Below are positions 10,555 to 18,186 of a stretch of 64,000 bases of DNA, in pieces. The first letter of the stretch is position 1. Each line of letters opens with the position of its first letter. A program made the translations under genes and the position numbers. A model generated the notes under the pieces. The model worked only from the letters and a program-made list of their open reading frames with translations, did not search any database and was not told where the DNA came from. The stretch is from Rhodanobacter denitrificans (GTDB taxonomy: Bacteria > Pseudomonadota > Gammaproteobacteria > Xanthomonadales > Rhodanobacteraceae), in the NCBI RefSeq assembly GCF_003335105.1, contig NZ_QFWQ01000003.1, forward strand, positions 186,001-250,000, written 5' to 3'.

Positions 10555-11814
10555 TCAGCCGGCCCGCGCGCTGTACTTGCGGGCCACGTAATCGTCGAGG
10601 ATCCCCACGAACTCGTTCGCGATGTTGTCGCCGCGCAGGGTCATCGCCTTCTCGCCGTCGATGAACACCGGCGCCGCCGGCGCCTCGCCATTGCCCGGCA
10701 GCGAGATGCCGATGTTGGCGTGCTTGGACTCGCCCGGGCCGTTGACGATGCAGCCCATCACCGCCAGGGTGAGGTTCTCCACGCCGTCGTACTTGATGCG
10801 CCATACCGGCATCTGCTCGCGCACGTGTTCCTGCACGGTCTTGGCCAGTACCTGGAAGAACTCGCTGGTGGTGCGCCCGCACCCCGGGCAGGCGGTGACC
10901 AGCGGCGTGAACGAGCGCAGGCCCATGGTCTGCAGCAGTTCCTGCGCCACGATCACCTCGCCGGTGCGCGAGGCGCCCGGCTCCGGCGTCAGCGAGATGC
11001 GGATGGTGTCGCCGATGCCTTCCTGCAGCAGCACGGCCAGCGCGGCGCTGGACGCGGTGATGCCCTTGGAACCCATGCCGGCCTCGGTCAGGCCCAGGTG
11101 CAGCGCGTAGTCGCAGCGCGCGGCGAGGTCGCGGTATACCGCGATCAGTTCCTGCACGCCGGAGACCTTGCACGACAGGATGATGCGCTCGCGCGGCAGG
11201 CCGATCTTCTCGGCCAGCGTGGCCGAATCCAGCGCCGAGCGGATCAGCGCCTCGCGCGCCACGTGCGAGGCGTCCCACGGGTCGGCGCGGCGCGCGTTCT
11301 CGTCCATCAGCGCGGTGAGCATGCCCTGGTCCAGCGAGCCCCAGTTCGCGCCGATGCGCACCGGCTTGCCGTACTGGATCGCCTTCTCGATGATCGCACC
11401 GAACTGGCTGTCCTTCTTCTTGCCGAAGCCGACGTTGCCGGGGTTGATGCGGTACTTCGCCAGCACCTCGGCGCAGGCCGGCTCGCGCTCCAGCAGCTGG
11501 TGGCCGTTGTAGTGGAAGTCGCCGACGATCGGCACCTCCACGCCCATCATCGCCAGCCGCTCGGCGATCCGCGGCACCGCCGCGGCGGCGGCCGGCGTGT
11601 TGACCGTGATGCGCACCAGCTCGGAGCCGGCGCGGGCCAGCTCGGCGATCTGTTTCGCGGTGCCGGCCGGATCCTCGGTGTCGGTGTTGGTCATCGACTG
11701 CACCACCACCGGCGCTCCGCCGCCCACCGTTACCTTGCCGATCTGCACGGCCACGCTGGGCCGGCGTAGCGCCGGCGCGGCCGGACGCGGTTTCTGTGCA
11801 GCGATCTCGCTCAT
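10555..11814 (-). CDS. ispG: (E)-4-hydroxy-3-methylbut-2-enyl-diphosphate synthase
   Basis: IspG carries out the penultimate step of the MEP isoprenoid pathway with a [4Fe-4S] cluster. From ATG 11814 the protein has 419 residues. The N-terminal TIM-barrel part shows [23 protein letters not shown] and RINPGNVG. The C-terminal part has the cluster cysteines in TACPGCGRT and [10 protein letters not shown]. The frame is open far upstream, antisense to ccoN, but MSEIAAQK is the first sensible start. The gene is divergent from the cbb3 operon. Confidence 0.96.
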   Translation of the reverse strand: MSEIAAQKPRPAAPALRRPSVAVQIGKVTVGGGAPVVVQSMTNTDTEDPAGTAKQIAELARAGSELVRITVNTPAAAAAVPRIAERLAMMGVEVPIVGDFHYNGHQLLEREPACAEVLAKYRINPGNVGFGKKKDSQFGAIIEKAIQYGKPVRIGANWGSLDQGMLTALMDENARRADPWDASHVAREALIRSALDSATLAEKIGLPRERIILSCKVSGVQELIAVYRDLAARCDYALHLGLTEAGMGSKGITASSAALAVLLQEGIGDTIRISLTPEPGASRTGEVIVAQELLQTMGLRSFTPLVTACPGCGRTTSEFFQVLAKTVQEHVREQMPVWRIKYDGVENLTLAVMGCIVNGPGESKHANIGISLPGNGEAPAAPVFIDGEKAMTLRGDNIANEFVGILDDYVARKYSARAG

Positions 11815-12076
11815 GGAATCAACCGGAATGCAGGCTGCGAGGGCTCGCAGCGATGCAACAAGGATACCCGATCGTGCCTGCCGCCCTGTGACAAATCGGC
11901 GCATGCCGGCACCGCCACGACACGCACCGGATCGGGCGGCTCCGGCACCGGCGACGGCATCGCCATGAAATGCCTGCACAATCCCTCGACGCGCCGTTCG
12001 CCAGTATCGGGCGCCTGCCCGCGGCGAGGCCGCCGCAGGGGCCACCAGGGGGACAGGGGCGGATTGCCGCAGTCGC

Positions 12077-12118
12077 TTGATCGAAGTCATGACGGCCGTC
12101 CATGCTTCACGCCAGAAT
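12077..12118 (+). promoter_or_regulatory. Putative Anr/FNR box and -10 element of the cbb3 operon
   Basis: TTGAT-CGAA-GTCAT at 12077-12090 matches the Anr/FNR half-sites TTGAT-N4-(G/A)TCAA in nine of ten positions. A CAGAAT hexamer at 12113-12118 lies where a -10 element would be if the box were centred near -41.5, giving a leader of about 20 nt before ccoN. The rest of the 330-bp gap 11815-12144 between ispG and ccoN shows no gene I can support. The ispG promoter must also lie there. Confidence 0.5.
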
Positions 12119-12144
12119 GCGCCGATATCTTCCCGGGGAAGTCC

Positions 12145-13611
12145 ATGCCGAACACCGAGTATTACAACGACAAGGTCGTGCGCCAGTTCCTGCTGGCCGC
12201 AGCCGTGTGGGGCATCATCGGCATGTCGGTGGGCGTGTACATCGCCGCCGAGCTGATGTGGCCGGCGCTCAATTTCAACCTGCCGTGGATCACCTTCAGC
12301 CGGCTGCGCCCCGACCATACGTTCGGCGTGATCTTCGCCTTCGGCGGCTCGGCGCTGATGGGCACCTGCTACTACGTGGTGCAGCGTACCGGCCATGCCC
12401 GGCTGGCCTTCTCCAAACTGGCCGGGTTCACGTTCTGGGGCTGGCAACTGGTCTGCGTGCTGGCGATGACCACGATGCCGCTGGGCATCACCCAGAGCAA
12501 GGAATACGCCGAGCCGGAATGGTTCGTCGACATCCTGATCGCGGTGGTGTGGGTGAGCTTCGGCGTGGTGTTCTTCGGCAGCCTGGCGCGCCGGCGCATC
12601 AAGCACATCTACGTGGCGAACTGGTACTACGGCGCCTTCATCATCGCGGTGGGCCTGCTCCACATCGTCAACAATCTCGCCATTCCGGTGTCGATGACCA
12701 AGTCCTACCCGATCTACTCCGGTGTGGTCGACGCGATGGTGCAATGGTGGTACGGCCACAACGCGGTGGCGTTCTTCCTCACCGCCGGCTTCCTCGGCAT
12801 GATGTACTACTTCGTACCGCGCCAGGCACAGCAGCCGCTGTGGAGCTACCGCTTCTCGATCGTCAATTTCTGGGCGCTGATCTCGGTCTACATGTGGGCC
12901 GGCTCGCACCACCTGATGTATACCGCGCTGCCCGACTGGGTGCAGTCGGTCGGCATGGCGTTCTCGCTGGTGCTGCTGATGCCCAGCTGGGGCTCGGCGG
13001 CCAACGGCCTGCTCACCTTCAACGGCTCCTGGTACAGACTGAAGAACGACCCTGCCGCGAAGTTCATGGTGATGTCGCTGGTGTTCTACGCCGCCGCCAC
13101 CTTCGAGGGCTCGATGATGGCGATCAAGACGGTCAACTCGTTGTCGCACTACACCGACTGGACGATCGCCCACGTGCATTCCGGCTCGCTCGGCTGGGTC
13201 GCGATGATCACCATCGGCTCGCTGTACGCGATGGCGCCGCGTGCGCTGGGTCGCCCGGAGATGTATTCGCACAAGGGCATGGAAGTGCATTTCTGGCTGC
13301 ACATGATGGGCACCCTGCTGTACGTGGGCGCGATGTGGACCGCCGGCGTCACCGAAGGCCTGATGTGGCGCGCCACCCAGCCCGACGGCGCGCTCACCTA
13401 CGGCTTCCTGGACAGCCTGATCGCGATCAAGCCGATGTACCTGATCCGCTGGATGGGTGGCGTGCTGATCCTGTCGGGCATGGTGGTGATGGCGTGGAAC
13501 CTGTGGCACACCGCTGCGGACGCGCGGGCACGGCTGATCAAGCCGATTCCGGTGCCGGTCCCCGAACCCGTGCCGCACCAGGTGCCTGCACCGCTGCCCG
13601 CCGCCGGTTGA
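12145..13611 (+). CDS. ccoN: cbb3-type cytochrome c oxidase subunit I
   Basis: CcoN is the catalytic haem-copper subunit of the high-affinity cbb3 terminal oxidase in the inner membrane. The 488-residue protein starts at MPNTEYYND (GGGGAAG upstream) and has about 12 transmembrane helices. Haem and CuB histidines are recognisable in [27 protein letters not shown] and the SHHLMYT pair. The conserved stretch [15 protein letters not shown] holds further ligands. It opens the operon ccoN-O-Q-P followed by assembly genes. The C-terminus ends in a Pro/Val-rich tail ([14 protein letters not shown]). Confidence 0.97.
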   Translation: MPNTEYYNDKVVRQFLLAAAVWGIIGMSVGVYIAAELMWPALNFNLPWITFSRLRPDHTFGVIFAFGGSALMGTCYYVVQRTGHARLAFSKLAGFTFWGWQLVCVLAMTTMPLGITQSKEYAEPEWFVDILIAVVWVSFGVVFFGSLARRRIKHIYVANWYYGAFIIAVGLLHIVNNLAIPVSMTKSYPIYSGVVDAMVQWWYGHNAVAFFLTAGFLGMMYYFVPRQAQQPLWSYRFSIVNFWALISVYMWAGSHHLMYTALPDWVQSVGMAFSLVLLMPSWGSAANGLLTFNGSWYRLKNDPAAKFMVMSLVFYAAATFEGSMMAIKTVNSLSHYTDWTIAHVHSGSLGWVAMITIGSLYAMAPRALGRPEMYSHKGMEVHFWLHMMGTLLYVGAMWTAGVTEGLMWRATQPDGALTYGFLDSLIAIKPMYLIRWMGGVLILSGMVVMAWNLWHTAADARARLIKPIPVPVPEPVPHQVPAPLPAAG

Positions 13612-13625
13612 GAGGGGGCTGACCG

Positions 13626-13730
13626 ATGCGCTCGTCCATGATCGCCGCTTCGATCAAGTCCTTCTTGCGTGGCGGCAAGCCGGCCCGGCAAATCCAACAG
13701 AGGCCATCCATGGCCGCACTTTTCAAGTAG
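13626..13730 (+). CDS. Possible 34-residue small protein between ccoN and ccoO
   Basis: An ATG at 13626 is preceded by GAGAGGGGG at good ribosome-site spacing and opens a 35-codon frame ending TAG at 13730, just ahead of ccoO. The peptide ([20 protein letters not shown]...) is basic and weakly amphipathic, with no recognised domain. It may be a real small protein of the oxidase operon or simply a leader that couples translation of ccoN to ccoO. Only comparison with relatives can decide. Confidence 0.3.
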   Translation: MRSSMIAASIKSFLRGGKPARQIQQRPSMAALFK

Positions 13731-13740
13731 AGCTCACACC

Positions 13741-14391
13741 ATGGCCTACAAGCATTTCGAAGCAATCGAGAAACACGCCGGCCTGCTCGGCATCGGCATC
13801 GCGATCATGGTGTCGCTGGGCGGGCTGGCCGAGATCACGCCGCTGTTCGTCGAGGCGCACTCGCTGAAGGCCCCGCCGGGGGTGCACCCGTACGACCCGC
13901 TGCGGCTGGCCGGCAAGGATGTCTACGTGCGCGAGGGCTGCTACCTGTGCCATTCGCAGATGATCCGCGCGCTGCGCTTCGAGACCCAGCGCTACGGCCA
14001 CTACTCGGTGGCCTCCGAGTCGGTCTACGACCGTCCGTTCCAGTGGGGCTCCAAGCGCACCGGCCCGGACCTGGCCCGCGTCGGCGGCAAGTATTCCGAC
14101 GACTGGCAGCGCATGCACCTGATGAACCCCCGCCAAGTCGTGCCGCAGTCGAACATGCCCGGCTACCCGTGGCTGGCCGACAAGAAACTCGATGCCGCCG
14201 ACATCCAGGCGCGCATGCGCGTCCTGCGCAAGCTGGGCGACCCCTACTCCGATGCCGACATCGCCGCCGCGCCCGCCGCCGTGGAAGGCAAGACCGAGAT
14301 GGAGGCGCTGATCGCATACCTGCAGGGCCTCGGCATCCGCAACGAACCCGATCCCGCCGCCACGCCGGCCAGCACCGGGGGTGCGCCATGA
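13741..14391 (+). CDS. ccoO: cbb3-type cytochrome c oxidase subunit II (mono-haem)
   Basis: CcoO is a membrane-anchored c-type cytochrome that feeds electrons to CcoN. The 216-residue protein has one N-terminal anchor helix (about 13-35) and the haem c motif CYLCH at 67-71 with the family context [15 protein letters not shown]. Downstream come [30 protein letters not shown] and the Met axial ligand region SNMPGYPWL. The start at 13741 matches homologues ([16 protein letters not shown]). Its stop overlaps the ccoQ start by ATGA. Confidence 0.96.
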   Translation: MAYKHFEAIEKHAGLLGIGIAIMVSLGGLAEITPLFVEAHSLKAPPGVHPYDPLRLAGKDVYVREGCYLCHSQMIRALRFETQRYGHYSVASESVYDRPFQWGSKRTGPDLARVGGKYSDDWQRMHLMNPRQVVPQSNMPGYPWLADKKLDAADIQARMRVLRKLGDPYSDADIAAAPAAVEGKTEMEALIAYLQGLGIRNEPDPAATPASTGGAP

Positions 14392-14561
14392 GCCCGGTGT
14401 GGGGGCATGTCGCCGGGGTGCTGATCCTGCTGATGATGTTCAGCTTCATCGGCATCTGGATCTGGGCGTGGCGCAAGTACCACAAGCCGGTGTTCAACCG
14501 CATGGCGCGCCTGCCGATGGAAGACGAGCCTGAAGCCGACGTCGAGGAGGATCGCCCATGA
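14388..14561 (+). CDS. ccoQ: cbb3 oxidase small subunit CcoQ
   Basis: The 57-residue protein has a single transmembrane helix (about 7-29), then [19 protein letters not shown] and an acidic tail, as in CcoQ/FixQ. CcoQ stabilises the association of CcoP with the CcoNO core. It is linked by ATGA overlaps to ccoO upstream and ccoP downstream, which implies tightly coupled translation. Confidence 0.88.
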   Translation: MSPVWGHVAGVLILLMMFSFIGIWIWAWRKYHKPVFNRMARLPMEDEPEADVEEDRP

Positions 14562-15469
14562 GCACGGGATGGTCGTTTTGGGTGATGTTCCTGGTGGTGC
14601 TCAACATGGGCATCACGTTCTTCCTGTACCTGTGGGGACCGCGCGCGAAGATCCCCACCCTGCCCGACGGCACCAGCGGCCACGTCTGGGCGCACGGCGT
14701 GCTGCGCGAGGGCGTGCGCCCGTTGCCGATGTGGTGGGTGCTGTTCTCTGGCGCGATGTTCGTCGCCGGCTTCGTCTACCTGGCGCTGTTCCCCGGCTTC
14801 GGCAACTTCAAGGGCGCGCTCGGCTGGACCTCGCACGGCGAACTGGCCAGGCATGTAGCCGCCAACCGGGCCGAGCTGGCACCGCTGATGGACCGCTTCA
14901 AGCTCTATTCGGTCGAGCAGCTGGCCAGCGACCCCGACGCGCTGCAGATGGGCAAGGTGCTGTTCGAGGACAACTGCGCCGCCTGCCACCAGCGCAGCGC
15001 GAAGGGCAACGTGGCGCTCGGCGCCCCCGACCTCACCGACAACGACTGGCTCTATGGCGGCAGCGGCAGCGACATCACCACCTCGATCCACGACGGCCGC
15101 AGCGGCGTGATGCCGCCGTGGGCCAGCCTGGGCGCGGACAACGTGAAGAACCTGGCACAGTACGTGCTCAGCCTGTCCGGTTCGCCGCACGACGCCGCCA
15201 GGGCCGCCGCCGGCCAGCCGCTGTTCGCCACCTGTGCCGCCTGCCACGGCGCCGACGGCAAGGGCAACCAGGCGCTGGGCGCGCCCAATCTCACCGACCA
15301 CATATGGCTGCACGGCGGCAGCGTGGCCGACATCGAGAAGACCATCGGCGAAGGTCGCCAGGGCCACATGCCGGCGTGGAGCCCGCGTCTGTCCGACGAG
15401 CAGATCCACGTGCTAGCCGCCTACGTCTACCACCAGTCGCACCAGACCAGCGATGCCAGCCGCCAATGA
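14558..15469 (+). CDS. ccoP: cbb3-type cytochrome c oxidase subunit III (di-haem)
   Basis: CcoP is the electron-entry subunit of the oxidase. The 303-residue protein has two N-terminal helices (about 5-27 and 58-80), as in the FixP type with the GFGNF motif. Two periplasmic cytochrome c domains follow, with CAACH at 140-144 and 226-230. Methionine ligands are in GVMPPW and GHMPAW. It starts inside the ccoQ stop and overlaps the next small gene by 17 bp. Confidence 0.96.
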   Translation: MSTGWSFWVMFLVVLNMGITFFLYLWGPRAKIPTLPDGTSGHVWAHGVLREGVRPLPMWWVLFSGAMFVAGFVYLALFPGFGNFKGALGWTSHGELARHVAANRAELAPLMDRFKLYSVEQLASDPDALQMGKVLFEDNCAACHQRSAKGNVALGAPDLTDNDWLYGGSGSDITTSIHDGRSGVMPPWASLGADNVKNLAQYVLSLSGSPHDAARAAAGQPLFATCAACHGADGKGNQALGAPNLTDHIWLHGGSVADIEKTIGEGRQGHMPAWSPRLSDEQIHVLAAYVYHQSHQTSDASRQ

Positions 15470-15689
15470 TCCCGCCATCCGCAGCACCGCGACCTGGTAT
15501 CGCCAGCCGGTGCTGTGGCTCGGCATCGCGGTCTTCCTGGCGTCGCTGGCCGGCTGCGTCTGGATGATCGTGCTCGGCGCCCGCCACGCCGACACGCCGC
15601 TGGACACCCCGCATACCGTGTTCGGCGTGCCAATCGCGCCGCACAGCGCCGCCAGGCCACACAGTCCGCCCCCGGGTCCGCCGCGGTGA
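15453..15689 (+). CDS. Short FixH/CcoH-like membrane protein, periplasmic domain missing
   Basis: The 78-residue protein has one transmembrane helix preceded by TATWYRQPVLWLGIAV. This is the same WYRxP-then-helix pattern that opens FixH/CcoH, a cbb3 assembly factor. The usual periplasmic domain of about 100 residues is absent; after the helix there is only a Pro/His-rich tail (ARPHSPPPGPPR). It overlaps ccoP by 17 bp and its stop overlaps the ccoI start (GTGA). Position and N-terminus suggest a CcoH role, but this is inference. Confidence 0.65.
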   Translation: MPAANDPAIRSTATWYRQPVLWLGIAVFLASLAGCVWMIVLGARHADTPLDTPHTVFGVPIAPHSAARPHSPPPGPPR

Positions 15690-17947
15690 ACGCGAATGCG
15701 GCATGGGCTCACCCGCAGCTCGCCGCGCAGGTGGTGCGCACCCGCCGCGACGGCGCCAGCGAAGTCGCCCTGCGGGTCGAGTCGCTGCACGACCCGCGTC
15801 AGGTGCTGTGGCTGGAGCAGCGGATCCGCGCGCTGCCCGGCGTGCGGCGCGTCGCCATCGACCGGCCCGCCCGGCGCGTGCGGGTGGTATGGGACGCCCG
15901 GGGCACCTCGCTACCGACCCTGCTCGACAATTTCGACGCCGCACACTGCCCGGCGCAGCCGCTGCAGCACGACAGCATCGACGATGCCCGCTCGCATGAG
16001 CAGCATGACGCGCTGAAGCACCTGCTGGTGGCCGGCATGTGCTCGATGCAGGTGATGACGTACGCCTTCGTGATCTACATCGGCGTGGTCGATTTCGTCG
16101 ACTTCAGCACGCGCAACCTGTTCCGCTGGCTCGGCCTGCTGACCAGCCTGCCGGTGGTGTTCTACTCGGCGCAGCCATTCTTCACCGGCGCCGTACGCGA
16201 GCTGCGCGAGCGCCGGCTCGGCATCAACCTGCCGGTGGCGCTGGCGGTGGTGCTGGTATTCGCGGCCAGCGCGTTCAACACGTTCCGCGGCAGCGGCGAG
16301 ATCTACTTCGACTCGGTGACCATGTTCGTGTTCCTGCTGCTCGGCGGACGCTACCTGGAACTGCGCTCGCGCCACCGCAGCGGCGCGCTCGGCGACGCGG
16401 TGATCGACGCCACTCCGCTGCTGGCGCAACGCCGGCGTGCGGACGGCGCGCTGGAAACCGTCGCCGCGATCGCCCTGCTGGCCGGCGATCGCGTGCACAT
16501 CGCCGAAGGCGCCGCCGTGCCGGCGGACGGCGTGCTGGAAAGCGCCGGCGTGCAGGTGGACGAGGCCTTGCTGTCGGGCGAGTCGCGCCCGGTACGGCGC
16601 CAGCGCGGCGAGCGGCTGATCGCCGGCAGCCTGCTGCTGTCCGGGCCGGCCGAGCTTCGCGTCGAGTACAGCGGTGCCACCACCACGGCGGCGCGGCTGG
16701 GCACGCTGGCCGCCCGTGCGCGGCAGGCACGCGTGCTGGCGACGCCGAACGACCACGAGGTCGGCCGCTTCGTCGCCCGCGTGCTGTTGCTCACCGTGCT
16801 CACTGCGCTGGGCTGGCTGCTGGTCGATCCCGCCCGCGCGTTCGAGGCCGCGGTGGCGGTGCTGGTGGTGGCCTGTCCCTGCTCGTTCGCGCTGGCCCGG
16901 CCGGCTGCGCTGACCCGCGCGCTCGGCGTGCTGGCCGCGCGCGGCGTGCTGGTCACCGACAGCAAGGCGCTGGCCACGCTGGCCCGGGTCGACTACGCGC
17001 TGTTCGACAAGACCGGCACTCTCGGCGTACCGCAGTTGGATCGCCACGATATCGAAGTCCTGCGCGGCGGCACGCCGGAGCAGGCGCTGCAGCTGGCCGC
17101 CGCGCTGGCCCACGAAAGTTCGCACCCGCTGGCCCGCGCGCTCGCCGACGCGGCCCGCCAGCAGTCGCTGCCGCTGCTGGCGCAATCGGTACGGGTCAGC
17201 GCCGGAGCTGGCATCAGCGGCGAGGTCGACGGCCGCGCGCTGCGCCTGGGCCGTGCCGATTTCGCGCTGGCGCCCAGCGGCCACCAGGTGCCGGCCGAGA
17301 TCGCCGACGCGCTGGTGCTGGCCGACGCCGTCGGCGCGATCGCCGCCTTCCACCTCGCCGAGCAGCCGCGCGCCGAGGCCCGTCGCCTGCTCGACGCGCT
17401 ACGCGCCGACGGCGTCGCCGTCGCCATCGCCAGCGGCGACCACGCCGCCCGCGTGGCCGCGCTGGCCGACCGGCTCGAGGTCGCCGACCGCCACGCGCGG
17501 CAGTCGCCCGAGGACAAGCTGACCCTGCTGCAGGCGGCGCACGCCGCCGGCCACGTCACCCTCGCCGTGGGCGACGGCAGCAACGACGCCCCGGTGCTGG
17601 CCGGTGCCGACGTCTCCGCCGCTCTGGCCTCGGGCACCGAACTGGCGCAGGCCCACGCCGACCTGCTGCTGCTCGACGGCCACCTCGGCAGCCTGGCCGA
17701 TGCCCGCGCGATCGCCCGCCAGGTGCAGCGGATGACGCGGCGAGGGCGGCGCTGGTCGCTGTGGTACAACCTGGCCGTGGTGCCGTTCGCCGCGTTCGGC
17801 CTGGTGACGCCGTGGCTGGCCGCGATCGGCATGTCGCTCAGCTCGCTGCTGGTGGTGCTGTACGCGCTGCGCGTCGGCAACGACTACAACGCCGACCAGG
17901 CCAGCAACTCCGGCCCCACGCTGCGCACGCGCGAGCTGCGCGCATGA
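15686..17947 (+). CDS. ccoI: Copper-exporting P1B-type ATPase CcoI/FixI
   Basis: CcoI pumps copper across the inner membrane for CuB insertion into CcoN. From the GTG at 15686 the product has 753 residues. It carries an N-terminal HMA-like fold (about 25-88), the actuator loop LSGES (296-300), the transmembrane copper motif CPC (397-399), the phosphorylation motif DKTGT (441-445), the HP-type motif SSHPLARA and the hinge GDGSNDAP. The HMA CxxC is missing: where relatives have H-C-A-G-C-V-W, this protein has HDPRQVLW (35-42). The gene follows the FixH-like protein and overlaps ccoS, which fixes its role in cbb3 maturation. Confidence 0.92.
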   Translation: MNANAAWAHPQLAAQVVRTRRDGASEVALRVESLHDPRQVLWLEQRIRALPGVRRVAIDRPARRVRVVWDARGTSLPTLLDNFDAAHCPAQPLQHDSIDDARSHEQHDALKHLLVAGMCSMQVMTYAFVIYIGVVDFVDFSTRNLFRWLGLLTSLPVVFYSAQPFFTGAVRELRERRLGINLPVALAVVLVFAASAFNTFRGSGEIYFDSVTMFVFLLLGGRYLELRSRHRSGALGDAVIDATPLLAQRRRADGALETVAAIALLAGDRVHIAEGAAVPADGVLESAGVQVDEALLSGESRPVRRQRGERLIAGSLLLSGPAELRVEYSGATTTAARLGTLAARARQARVLATPNDHEVGRFVARVLLLTVLTALGWLLVDPARAFEAAVAVLVVACPCSFALARPAALTRALGVLAARGVLVTDSKALATLARVDYALFDKTGTLGVPQLDRHDIEVLRGGTPEQALQLAAALAHESSHPLARALADAARQQSLPLLAQSVRVSAGAGISGEVDGRALRLGRADFALAPSGHQVPAEIADALVLADAVGAIAAFHLAEQPRAEARRLLDALRADGVAVAIASGDHAARVAALADRLEVADRHARQSPEDKLTLLQAAHAAGHVTLAVGDGSNDAPVLAGADVSAALASGTELAQAHADLLLLDGHLGSLADARAIARQVQRMTRRGRRWSLWYNLAVVPFAAFGLVTPWLAAIGMSLSSLLVVLYALRVGNDYNADQASNSGPTLRTRELRA

Positions 17948-18186
17948 ACATCCTGCTGGTGCTGATCCCGGTCACCACGCTGATCGTGGGGGTCGGCGTG
18001 TGGCTGTTCTTCTGGGCGGTCAACCACCAGCAATTCGACGACCTGGACAGCCCGGCGGTCCTGCCGCTGATGGACGACCCGGCTACGGACCCGATGGCGG
18101 AGCGGGCGGCGCCGCTCGATCCGCCGGCGCCACCTGACGCAACGCCGCCCGCAGCAGGCGACGCTGCAGACGATCGGCCAGTCTGA
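17944..18186 (+). CDS. ccoS: cbb3 oxidase maturation protein CcoS
   Basis: CcoS is a small membrane factor needed for cofactor insertion in cbb3 oxidase. The 80-residue protein has one N-terminal helix followed by the family motif FFWAVNHQQFDDLDSPAVLPLMDD. The Pro/Ala/Asp-rich tail (about residues 50-80) is longer than in most CcoS proteins. Its start overlaps the ccoI stop by ATGA. The last 104 bp overlap the 3' end of the convergent acetyl-CoA hydrolase gene, and the tail is encoded within that overlap. Confidence 0.9.
   Translation: MNILLVLIPVTTLIVGVGVWLFFWAVNHQQFDDLDSPAVLPLMDDPATDPMAERAAPLDPPAPPDATPPAAGDAADDRPV

Noticed and set aside
11819-12103. A 94-codon minus-strand frame in the ispG-ccoN gap
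   Set aside because: Its composition is Arg/Cys/Pro-rich with no domain pattern, and it overlaps the probable ispG and ccoN promoters.
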